Source: a bacterium
Lineage (GTDB): Bacteria; Bacillota_I; Bacilli_A; RFN20; DUOZ01
NCBI GenBank assembly: GCA_012838555.1
Contig: DUOZ01000062.1
Coordinates: 1-34,118, forward strand
DNA: 34,118 nt
Direction: 5' to 3'
The position numbers and the translations under genes were made by a program. A model generated the notes under the pieces. That model was not told the DNA's origin. It searched no databases and saw only the letters and a list, made by a program, of their open reading frames with translations. The first letter of the stretch is position 1. Each line of letters begins with the position of its first letter. Of the stretch, positions 8,830 through 16,770 are shown in pieces.

Positions 8830-9177
8830 ATGACTGCAAATATTTATATTATAATTGGTGTAGTGGTCTTATTTTTAGCTGCAATTGTTACAACTATAAT
8901 AGTCATTAGTGTTAGTTCTAATAAGAAAAAGAAAGGCATTAGTGAAGCTAATGTTGAAAATTTTATTGCTGCTGCAGGTGGTTTAAATAACATTCAAAAA
9001 GCAACATTTAATCATTCTCGATTACAACTTTTCGTTGATGACCCAAATTTAATTGACTCTGATGCATTTAAGAGTTTAGGCGCTACCGGTGTAGTTAAAT
9101 CAGGACAAAAAGTTACTATTATCGTCGGAAGATTAAGTCAAGATATCGCTATGTATATTAACAATAGGCTTAAGTAA
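8830..9177 (+). CDS. Membrane-anchored PTS EIIB-like (glucose-type fold) domain protein
   Basis: N-terminal TM helix, then IAAAGGLNNIQKATFNHSRLQLFVDDPNLIDSDAFKSLGATGVVKSGQKVTIIVG, matching the EIIB pattern GGxxNI...TRLRL.VxDxxxVD...LKxLGAxGVV, without the active-site Cys. Confidence 0.75.
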   Translation: MTANIYIIIGVVVLFLAAIVTTIIVISVSSNKKKKGISEANVENFIAAAGGLNNIQKATFNHSRLQLFVDDPNLIDSDAFKSLGATGVVKSGQKVTIIVGRLSQDIAMYINNRLK

Positions 9178-9227
9178 TCCCATCGCTTTAAAAATAACAA
9201 ATTTGACAATTTATAACTTAATATCAT

Positions 9228-9259
9228 AAAAAAATAGGTAATCAATACCTATTTTTTTT
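9228..9259. terminator. Bidirectional intrinsic terminator
   Basis: AAAAAATAGGT-AATCAAT-ACCTATTTTTTTT. Confidence 0.8.
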
Positions 9260-9285
9260 GAGGTGAAATTGATAATTTGATTTAA

Positions 9286-9678
9286 TTAACGATAGTAATA
9301 AGGATACCTTCTCCTTGGTCTAAAATAACCGTAATTATAATAACCATAATAATACGGTGAATAGAAAGGATAGGAATATGGATAATAATATGGATAATAA
9401 GGTCTTGCTAATGAAGCTCCTAATAGTCCACCGATTAGTAATGGAATAACTCTTTCTTCATTTTCTTTAGTTGTAGGTTGAGCGTAACTAAATCCACCTT
9501 GAGGTAAGGTTGGTTGATTAAACGGATACATAGGATATGGTTGTCCTATATTTTGAGTTGGGAATGGTTGAGTAGCAAATGAAGGTTGACAAGTGCCTCC
9601 TGAACAACCACAACTAGTTCCCATTGGCGGCTCCATTGTATAATCAAATGGATTTGAGTACATTAATTCTTCATTCAT
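9286..9678 (-). CDS. Pro/Tyr-rich, probable spore coat protein
   Basis: PYYPYYYPYSYPFYSPYYYGYYNYGYFRPRRRYPYYYR tail, CGCSGGTC N-terminal segment, SD AAGGAGG 8 nt before ATG at 9678, sporulation-type -10 upstream. Confidence 0.6.
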   Translation of the reverse strand: MNEELMYSNPFDYTMEPPMGTSCGCSGGTCQPSFATQPFPTQNIGQPYPMYPFNQPTLPQGGFSYAQPTTKENEERVIPLLIGGLLGASLARPYYPYYYPYSYPFYSPYYYGYYNYGYFRPRRRYPYYYR

Positions 9679-9682
9679 GATA

Positions 9683-9721
9683 AAAGCCTCCTTCACATTT
9701 TATAGTATGCAAGGAGGCTTT
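9683..9721 (-). terminator. 11-bp hairpin: terminator for maf read-through, sequesters the SD of the downstream gene
   Basis: AAAGCCTCCTT (9721-9711) / AAGGAGGCTTT (9693-9683), 17-nt loop, followed by T; 3' arm contains the SD. Confidence 0.8.
9694..9710 (-). promoter_or_regulatory. Candidate late-sporulation (sigmaK-like) -10 element in the hairpin loop
   Basis: GCATACTATA matches gCATAnnnTa; an AC dinucleotide lies 16 nt upstream. Confidence 0.5.
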
Positions 9722-9732
9722 AAGGGTTACAT

Positions 9733-10287
9733 TTAACTAATTTTTTTGAGAATTCGATTGATTCTTGAAATCGGAAGACCTACTACATTGTAAAAATCAC
9801 CATTGATTTTTTTAACTAATGAACTTCCTTTTCCTTGGATGCCATAAGCTCCAGCTTTATCCAAAGGTTCTTTTGAATTAATATATTCCCAGATTTCTTC
9901 ATCTCTAAGATCATGGAAGTAAACAGTAGTTTTTTCCACAAAGTTGTAAACTTTATTTTTCTTAATGATACATACACCTGTAGCAACATAATGTTTTTTA
10001 ACATCGCTTAAATACTTTAACATCTTGTATGCATCATTTTCATCTATAGGTTTATTTAAAACTTTATCATTTACATATACGATTGTATCTGCAGCTAAAA
10101 TAATATCATCAGGATAACTTTCTTTAACTGAATTAGCTTTACAATAAGCGAGTTTTTTAACTAATTCAAGCGGATCATTTTCTTTGATACTATTTTCATC
10201 AAAATAACTTGTTACAACTTTAAAATTATACCCATATAAAGCGAGTAATTCTCTTCTTCTTGGAGATTTTGAGGCTAATACTAACAT
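9733..10287 (-). CDS. maf: Maf family nucleotide pyrophosphatase
   Basis: LVLASKSPRRRELLALYG, ILAADTIVYVNDKVLNKP, YGIQGKGS. Confidence 0.95.
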   Translation of the reverse strand: MLVLASKSPRRRELLALYGYNFKVVTSYFDENSIKENDPLELVKKLAYCKANSVKESYPDDIILAADTIVYVNDKVLNKPIDENDAYKMLKYLSDVKKHYVATGVCIIKKNKVYNFVEKTTVYFHDLRDEEIWEYINSKEPLDKAGAYGIQGKGSSLVKKINGDFYNVVGLPISRINRILKKIS

Positions 10288-10288
10288 A

Positions 10289-12043
10289 TTAAATACTACG
10301 CTTTCTTCCTCTTTTTACTGGTTTAATTGTTTCAAAGAAATCATTACTTAAAATTAGTGTATCATGGTGTTCGATTTTATTCATTAATACAGGTATAATC
10401 ATTGGATTTCTTCTCGATTTTTGATAAAAGAAATTACCGATAACATTTCTAATTGTATTTTTAATATCAGAGAATGTTACTTTATCTTTAAATAATTCTT
10501 TTAGAGCATTATCAATTAATGTTGTAGCCTGTAATAATAACTCATCATTTTCTTTAAAGTGCATAAATCCACGACTTACAATTGATGGTGAACAAAGTAA
10601 TTTATTGTTTCTTGAATCCATGCTGACTAAAACAGCGACAAGACCATCATTACCTAGATTTCTTCTATCTCTAATAACTGCAGTTGATAAACCACTTGAA
10701 TCATTACCATCGACATAAATATCATCTGTATCGATTCTCTTACCAGGTCTTACAACGCCATTATTTAATAATAAACTATCACCATTAGATAGAATAAAGA
10801 TGTTTTCTAATGGTACACCTACTTCATTAGCAATATCTGCATGAAGCTTTTGCATTCGATATTCACCATGAACTGGCATGAAATATTTCGGTTTTGCAAT
10901 TTTAATTAATAATTTTTGTTCATCTTGAGAAGCATGCCCTGTAGCATGGATATTACTTAATATTGAGTTAGTAATAACAACGGCTCCACTTCTAGTTAAC
11001 AAGTTAATAACTTTGTTAACACTTGTTGTATTTCCAGGGATTGGACTAGAAGAGAAGACAACGGTATCACCGGGCATAATTTTTAAATATCGGTGTTGGT
11101 CTTGAGCAATACGAGATAGTGCTGCAAGAGGTTCACCTTGTGAGCCAGTACATAAAATTAAAATTTCATCATTTCGAGCATATTTAATCGTTTCTGGTGT
11201 TAAGAAATAACTATCAGGGCAGACAATATAACCTGCTTCTCTACCCATTTGGACAGTTTTTTCCATTGAACGACCAACAACGACAATTTTACGTTTATAT
11301 AAAACAGCAGCTTCAATAATTTGCTGAATTCTATTAATGTTTGAAGCAAAAGTAGCAATTATTAGACGTCCTGGTGCATTTCTAAAAATCTCATTAATTG
11401 ATTTAATAACATTTTGCTCACTTTTCGAGTAACCTTCAACTTCTGCATTTGTTGAGTCACTTAAAAGTAAATCAATACCTTCTTCACCAAGTTTTGCTAA
11501 TTTATGAATATTGAAATCTGGACCAACAGGAGTTAAATCGATTTTAAAGTCCCCTGTGGTAACAACTCTTCCATTTGGTGTATCTACACAAATACCAAAA
11601 GCATCAGGTATTGAGTGAGTAACTCTAAAGAATTTAACACTTAAATCTTTAACCGTAATGACTTTATCTTCAGTTATTTCTTCAATAATTGTTTTGTCTT
11701 TTAAACGATGTTCTTCTAATTTTTTTCTAATTAAAGACGCAGCTAGTCTAGGAGCATAAATTTTAGGAACACGTATTTTCTGTAATAAGAAAGGAATTCC
11801 ACCAATATGGTCTTCATGACCATGGGTAATAAATAAAGCCTTGACTTTAAATTGATTCCTTACTAAATATGAATAATCAGGAATGACATAGTCAATGCCC
11901 GGTAAATCAGATTCAGGGAATTTAGCACCTGAATCAATAATAATTAAACTATCTTCGTATTCGATACAGTACATGTTCTTTCCAACTTCGCCTAGTCCAC
12001 CCAAAGCAAAAATTGCTGTGTCTGATCTCAAAGCATAATCCAT
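10289..12043 (-). CDS. rnj: Ribonuclease J
   Basis: ALGGLGEVGKNMYCIEY, FITHGHEDHIGGIPFLL (HxHxDH), LLSDSTNAEVEGYSKSE, PVHGEYRM. Confidence 0.95.
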   Translation of the reverse strand: MDYALRSDTAIFALGGLGEVGKNMYCIEYEDSLIIIDSGAKFPESDLPGIDYVIPDYSYLVRNQFKVKALFITHGHEDHIGGIPFLLQKIRVPKIYAPRLAASLIRKKLEEHRLKDKTIIEEITEDKVITVKDLSVKFFRVTHSIPDAFGICVDTPNGRVVTTGDFKIDLTPVGPDFNIHKLAKLGEEGIDLLLSDSTNAEVEGYSKSEQNVIKSINEIFRNAPGRLIIATFASNINRIQQIIEAAVLYKRKIVVVGRSMEKTVQMGREAGYIVCPDSYFLTPETIKYARNDEILILCTGSQGEPLAALSRIAQDQHRYLKIMPGDTVVFSSSPIPGNTTSVNKVINLLTRSGAVVITNSILSNIHATGHASQDEQKLLIKIAKPKYFMPVHGEYRMQKLHADIANEVGVPLENIFILSNGDSLLLNNGVVRPGKRIDTDDIYVDGNDSSGLSTAVIRDRRNLGNDGLVAVLVSMDSRNNKLLCSPSIVSRGFMHFKENDELLLQATTLIDNALKELFKDKVTFSDIKNTIRNVIGNFFYQKSRRNPMIIPVLMNKIEHHDTLILSNDFFETIKPVKRGRKRSI

Positions 12044-12176
12044 ATATATAATCTCTCCATCTCTTTATAAATTTTCTTAATAATTGTAATGATTATGAAA
12101 ACAAATAAAATTAAATCCACTTTTATTATACCATAATCAATATGCATGTAAACTAATATAATTAATCAAAATCTAA

Positions 12177-12746
12177 CTATATTGCTATTGCTCCATTTAC
12201 TTTTTTAAACGGATTATTTTCATCAATATAATCATAATATAGTATTCCCTGTAAATGATCTATTTCATGCTGAGCAACAATCGCTTCATACCCTCTAAAT
12301 TTAAAAATACGTTCTTGTTTAGTAAAATAATCATAGGCTTTAACACTTATATTAGCATAACGATAAACATAACCTACAATATCATCAGGAACGGATAAAC
12401 AACCTTCTCCGCCCTCAAGGTAAGCTTTTTTAATACTATGTGAAATAATTTTAGGATTTATTAAAGCATAACTAACTATTTTTGTTGTTCCATCATCTTG
12501 ATGATAAGGAAGCCTAATTGCAATCATTTTTTTTAAGATTCCCAGTTGAGGAGCAGCTAATCCTACACCAGGTCTTAAACCATATTTTTCACTTAATTCA
12601 TCATCTTGGGAAACTTCAAGGTGATGTAACATGTAAAGTAGAGTTTCTTCATCTTCTTTCGACAATGGTAAAGAAACATCAACAGATTTTTGTCTTAATA
12701 AAGGATCACTATCTGTTATTATTTCGCGCGGAAAAAATTCTGGCAT
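12177..12746 (-). CDS. def: Peptide deformylase
   Basis: GVGLAAPQLG, EGCLSVP, QHEIDHLQGILYYD. Confidence 0.96.
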   Translation of the reverse strand: MPEFFPREIITDSDPLLRQKSVDVSLPLSKEDEETLLYMLHHLEVSQDDELSEKYGLRPGVGLAAPQLGILKKMIAIRLPYHQDDGTTKIVSYALINPKIISHSIKKAYLEGGEGCLSVPDDIVGYVYRYANISVKAYDYFTKQERIFKFRGYEAIVAQHEIDHLQGILYYDYIDENNPFKKVNGAIAI

Positions 12747-12936
12747 TTAAAAACACCTCACGATATTAGTATTATACATATTTTTCTTAAAAAAGCAAAT
12801 TTAATAATAAATTTAAAATATGTTGAAATTCATCAGTTTTAGTATACCAATTATATGGTCTTAACTGCAATAAATATACATCTTAATAAAAAAATTAAGT
12901 GATTTTTATTAGATAAACTTTTTTCTGCTCAACAAA

Positions 12937-12961
12937 AAAGGGATATATTTCAATCCCTTTA
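12937..12961 (-). terminator. Intrinsic terminator of the YjcZ-like gene
   Basis: Minus strand AAAGGGAT-TGAAATAT-ATCCCTTTTTT. Confidence 0.75.
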
Positions 12962-12966
12962 ATAGT

Positions 12967-13143
12967 CTATCTTAATCCGCCACAACCACAGAAGCAGCCA
13001 ATAATAACAAGTAGAATAAATAAAACTAGGATGAAACTAGCTACATAACCGAAGCCTCCAAAGCCACATCCACAGCCACCAAAACCTTGTCCAGGGAAAC
13101 CAGGTTGTGCGAAGCCACCGCCGACATTACCGTAATAGTACAT
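12967..13143 (-). CDS. YjcZ-like small sporulation membrane protein, Gly/Cys-rich
   Basis: MYYYGNVGGGFAQPGFPGQGFGGCGCGFGGFGYVASFILVLFILLVIIGCFCGCGGLR; SD GAGGAGGTG. Confidence 0.7.
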   Translation of the reverse strand: MYYYGNVGGGFAQPGFPGQGFGGCGCGFGGFGYVASFILVLFILLVIIGCFCGCGGLR

Positions 13144-13240
13144 GAAGTGCACCTCCTCACATTTATAATATTCACTCATATCCATTTAGGTCACTATCGC
13201 TAAATTCCCATAATTTCGACTAGGAGGAGAATATATAATC

Positions 13241-14317
13241 ATGGTACTTACTTTAGGAGGAATAGTTATGGAACGTAAGATTGCAGGCATAATTAATATG
13301 AATATATGGCTGACAATCTTTTTACTAATCAATAGTGCCTTAAAAACATCTTATTATTCTTATGATAATTTAATTGAAAGAATTATTTTGATTATCCTTT
13401 GTATTGTTGGAGGCATTATTATTCAAAAGAAAATAAGCAATATTTTTTATTTAAACGGATTTAAAAATATCTATCGCGCTACCATAATTATTTCCTTATG
13501 GTGGTTTATCCTATCACTTTTATTTCCTAATGTTGTCTATTATACTTCTTTATCGATACTATTTTGTTTACTATTTACCTTTTGTTTATATCAAGGTATT
13601 TTTTATCGAAAAATAGATAAAGAGAAATTTCCTTTCTTTTCGCTTTTACTTCCTTTAATAATTATTATTTTAACTTTCCTTTTATTGATTTATAGGAAGG
13701 ACTATTCACGTGCAATAGTGACCTTATTCTTTCTTGTATGTTTATATAATTCATTTAAACTTAAAAAGATCGTTATGTGGCGCAATATATTTATATTCGT
13801 CCTTTCTATTAGCGTGATAACTATCATGATATACGTTTATAATAATAGGCATTTATTAACGAACTTTGAACCTAACTACACATTAAATCCTTATTTTTCT
13901 TTGCTTGGAAATGGCTTAGGTAAATCATCAATCATTAATAACTCCAATTTTACATATAACGACATTAATATTGTTAGATTATTAATTGATGAAATAGGAA
14001 TTTTTGCTCTAATCTGTACAAACTTTACAGGAATTTATTTAATAATAACCTTACATCAACTAAATAAATTAATCATTAATTCCAAAGAATCACATCGGTT
14101 ATTATGTAAAGGCATCTTTTGGGCATTTACCTTAGAACTAATTATTTTCAATCTATCCGTTTTAGGAATCTTACCTTTTAGTGATGCTACTCATCCTTTA
14201 CTTGCATCGAACATAGATTATTTATGGTGGAACCTTGGTTTAGCTATGATTAGAGGTTTAGTTTTACGCACTGAAACACTGGGCCAAATGTCACAAACTA
14301 CCATTCAAGGCATATGA
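13241..14317 (+). CDS. Divergent SEDS (FtsW/RodA/SpoVE) family polytopic membrane protein
   Basis: Polytopic; LLGNGLGKSS matches the SEDS GxGxGxS motif, YNDINIVRLLIDEIGIF matches hTDFIFAvigEElGf, ILPFS...LLASN matches the last SEDS motif region. Next to ylbD/E/F as ftsW is near the ylb cluster in B. subtilis. Alternative start at 13268. Confidence 0.65.
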   Translation: MVLTLGGIVMERKIAGIINMNIWLTIFLLINSALKTSYYSYDNLIERIILIILCIVGGIIIQKKISNIFYLNGFKNIYRATIIISLWWFILSLLFPNVVYYTSLSILFCLLFTFCLYQGIFYRKIDKEKFPFFSLLLPLIIIILTFLLLIYRKDYSRAIVTLFFLVCLYNSFKLKKIVMWRNIFIFVLSISVITIMIYVYNNRHLLTNFEPNYTLNPYFSLLGNGLGKSSIINNSNFTYNDINIVRLLIDEIGIFALICTNFTGIYLIITLHQLNKLIINSKESHRLLCKGIFWAFTLELIIFNLSVLGILPFSDATHPLLASNIDYLWWNLGLAMIRGLVLRTETLGQMSQTTIQGI

Positions 14318-14334
14318 TAATATGGTGATATTAG

Positions 14335-14715
14335 ATGAACAAACTCGATTCATTCAAGCGATTTGTTAAAACCAAACCACATCTTGCTTATAAAGTCCAT
14401 AGTGGACTTACAACCTGGCAAAAACTCTATGAAATATATGATGTTTATGGTCCTAACCATGATATCTTTGATGATGGAACAAAAAACTTAGAAAGAGAAG
14501 TTAGAAATGCAGAAGTTAATCTAAACACAAACGAAGAAGCAAATGCAGGAACATGGAGAGAAGGATTTACTAGTATCTTAAAAGCACTTCAAGATATTGA
14601 TATTGACAAATTATCTGATAATTTAAATTCCCTTAAAAATATATTTTCAATTTTTGAAAGACCAAGAACACCACCGGTAACTCCTAAGAGACCTTATCGG
14701 AGGTTTGAAGATTAA
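14335..14715 (+). CDS. ylbD: YlbD-like putative coat protein
   Basis: FKRFVKTKPHLAYKVHSGLTTWQKLYEIYDVYG plus synteny with ylbE/ylbF. Confidence 0.75.
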   Translation: MNKLDSFKRFVKTKPHLAYKVHSGLTTWQKLYEIYDVYGPNHDIFDDGTKNLEREVRNAEVNLNTNEEANAGTWREGFTSILKALQDIDIDKLSDNLNSLKNIFSIFERPRTPPVTPKRPYRRFED

Positions 14716-14933
14716 TGCGAAGTGATGTAAATAACTATTTGGATCAAAATGCAGATTACTGGATGTTTTTAAGAGAATTTCCAATCTGGCATCGAATTCT
14801 TTCACGTTATCCTGAGAAAATTAATGATTTTATGGTAGAATATAAAGTGATTAGAAGAAAAAGGCTAATCGATAAAATTGAAGATGCAGCTTCGATGATT
14901 GAATTAATGCAAGGATTAATGGAGGAAGTTTAA
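14715..14933 (+). CDS. ylbE: YlbE-like protein
   Basis: YWMFLREFPIWHRILSRYPEKINDFMVEYKV plus synteny; translationally coupled TAATG overlap. Confidence 0.78.
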   Translation: MRSDVNNYLDQNADYWMFLREFPIWHRILSRYPEKINDFMVEYKVIRRKRLIDKIEDAASMIELMQGLMEEV

Positions 14934-15289
14934 TGAATTTACTTCTTATAACAGAATTATGTAATAAAATCAAAGAAACAGATTTATATCAAGATTTAAA
15001 AAAGGCTGAACAAGATTTAGAAAATGATATGAACTTATTTCCCTTATTTTCTAAATACCAAACTATTCAAAGTCAAATTGATGATGCTTTAAAGCAAAAC
15101 ATTGATACGACTAAACTAAAAAGAGAATTTATAGAAGTTAAAAAAGAACTAGAAAAAGATCCAATTGTAAAAAACTATTTAACTTGTTATAAGAATATGA
15201 ATAGTTTTTTAGATAAAATAACACATCTAATTTTTAAAGATGTAGTTGACTCAACTCTTATAAATAATCCATTTCAAAGGTGGAAATAA
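14933..15289 (+). CDS. ylbF: YlbF/YmcA family regulator (RicF-like)
   Basis: Helical 118-aa protein with the YlbF pattern and synteny (ylbD-ylbE-ylbF-rsmD). Confidence 0.78.
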   Translation: MNLLLITELCNKIKETDLYQDLKKAEQDLENDMNLFPLFSKYQTIQSQIDDALKQNIDTTKLKREFIEVKKELEKDPIVKNYLTCYKNMNSFLDKITHLIFKDVVDSTLINNPFQRWK

Positions 15290-15291
15290 TT

Positions 15292-15831
15292 ATGAGAGTT
15301 ATAGCAGGTAAATATCGTCGCTTATTACTAAAGGCTCCAAAAGGTCATAACACTAGACCATCTTTGGACCAAGTTAAAGAAGCGATTTTTTCCATTATTG
15401 GAGATAAAGTATTTGATGCAAAATGTTTAGATTTATTTGCAGGCAGCGGAGCTCTAGGAATTGAAGCATTGTCTAGAGGTGCCTCTTTTGTCCATTTTAA
15501 CGATAAAAGTTATGAATCAATTAAAGTTATTAAAGAAAATATTGCTCATTGTAAAATAAAAGAACCTTACCAAATAACAAAAATGGACTATAAAAGATTA
15601 TTATCGACTATAGATACAAAATTTGATTTAGTATTCTTAGATCCTCCTTATAAAGAAGGTGTGATTAATGAAGTTATTACTACTTTAGAAAAAAGAAATT
15701 TACTAAATGAAAAAGCAGTTATTGTTTGTGAAACAGACTTAAAGCCTCCAATATTGAATGTAAAAGATTATCAAATTAAAGAATATTATTATGGTAGAGT
15801 CTGTCTTACGATTTTAAAAAGAATAGAATAA
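15292..15831 (+). CDS. rsmD: 16S rRNA (guanine966-N2)-methyltransferase
   Basis: MRVIAGKYRRLLLKAPKGHNTRPSLDQVKEAIFSII, DLFAGSGALGIEALSRGA, DLVFLDPPY. Confidence 0.95.
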   Translation: MRVIAGKYRRLLLKAPKGHNTRPSLDQVKEAIFSIIGDKVFDAKCLDLFAGSGALGIEALSRGASFVHFNDKSYESIKVIKENIAHCKIKEPYQITKMDYKRLLSTIDTKFDLVFLDPPYKEGVINEVITTLEKRNLLNEKAVIVCETDLKPPILNVKDYQIKEYYYGRVCLTILKRIE

Positions 15832-16728
15832 GTAAAAAAGGATTAGATTTAATATAATTGAACAAACCCTAGTTATAACATATGGTTTTATTTTTATATT
15901 ATGGTAAGCATAACTAGCATTTTGAAACAACATAGCGATACCACCCCAAGATAAAATAATGATGACGCCTAAATAAGATAATAAATCTTTATTTGATATT
16001 AACAAAATTGATCCTTTGGAAAATTCAAATAAACCACTTAAGAAAATTGCTAGTTTATTATCTAAAAATTGATTAAAAAAGACATATGGTAAGTTAAATA
16101 AAACCATTGTACCACTTATTATTAAAAGTGATATTGAGGCTTTTTTTATAATTAAAATAATCATAGGTGCGACTTGAAGGTTTTTATACCTTTGTTTTAA
16201 TTTAGTTTTTAATGCTTCTAAGTCAAAATAACTAACTTCATCTTGATAAAAAAAACCACTCAAAATTAAAATTAAAACAATAGTGAGATAATATGTTATG
16301 GCTAACATTGGAGTATTATTTAAAGTAGATAGAGTAACTAAAATAAAGCCAGGAGAAATGTATGCCGCTATGTTGAATAATTTTTGTCCTTCCTTTAAGG
16401 ATATCATTTTTTTATCCATTAAATCATAAAGCACCATCGCCCCTAAAGGACTACCTCCAAGCAAACCACTTAAAAACGAACAAAAACCTTCTCCCGAAAT
16501 CCCAAATAGTTTACCAGCTACTTTTTGAAATAGAAAAGCAAAAATTTCTACACCGCCAAATTCAATAAATAATAAAGTTAGTAACATTAAGGGGAACAAA
16601 GTCGGTAAAATTACGTTTAAAATTATATCAATTGTAATTTTAGTTGTACTTACTGTTTGAGGAGATAAAATAAATGATAAGACAATAAAAACAAATATAA
16701 CAAATGAACTTATTACATATTTTTTCAT
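15814..16728 (-). CDS. ylbJ: Sporulation integral membrane protein YlbJ
   Basis: ILPTLFPLMLLTLLFIEFGG, GFCSFLSGLLGGSPLGAMVLYDLMDKKMISLKEGQKLFNIAAYISPGFIL; nucleoside-recognition/YlbJ pattern; next to rsmD. Confidence 0.85.
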   Translation of the reverse strand: MKKYVISSFVIFVFIVLSFILSPQTVSTTKITIDIILNVILPTLFPLMLLTLLFIEFGGVEIFAFLFQKVAGKLFGISGEGFCSFLSGLLGGSPLGAMVLYDLMDKKMISLKEGQKLFNIAAYISPGFILVTLSTLNNTPMLAITYYLTIVLILILSGFFYQDEVSYFDLEALKTKLKQRYKNLQVAPMIILIIKKASISLLIISGTMVLFNLPYVFFNQFLDNKLAIFLSGLFEFSKGSILLISNKDLLSYLGVIIILSWGGIAMLFQNASYAYHNIKIKPYVITRVCSIILNLILFYLFYSF

Positions 16729-16729
16729 T

Positions 16730-16769
16730 AAAAAACCCCCTCATCCAAGAATATGAAGGAATGGGTTTT
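16730..16769 (-). terminator. Imperfect terminator hairpin after pgeF/yfiH that overlaps the SD of ylbJ
   Basis: Minus strand AAAACCCATTCC-TTCATATTCTT-GGATGAGGGGGTTTTTT; SD GAGGGGG is in the 3' arm, 7 nt before ATG. Confidence 0.6.
16748..16755 (-). promoter_or_regulatory. Candidate sigmaE-like -10 element in the hairpin loop upstream of ylbJ
   Basis: CATATTCT vs CATACAnT; AAATAAT 14 nt upstream as a -35 candidate. Confidence 0.4.
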
Positions 16770-16770
16770 A

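Noticed and set aside
9816-10004. Minus-strand 62-aa ORF
   Set aside because: Alternate frame inside maf on the same strand; no supporting start signal.
12518-12769. Plus-strand 83-aa ORF
   Set aside because: Antisense to def; no recognisable family.
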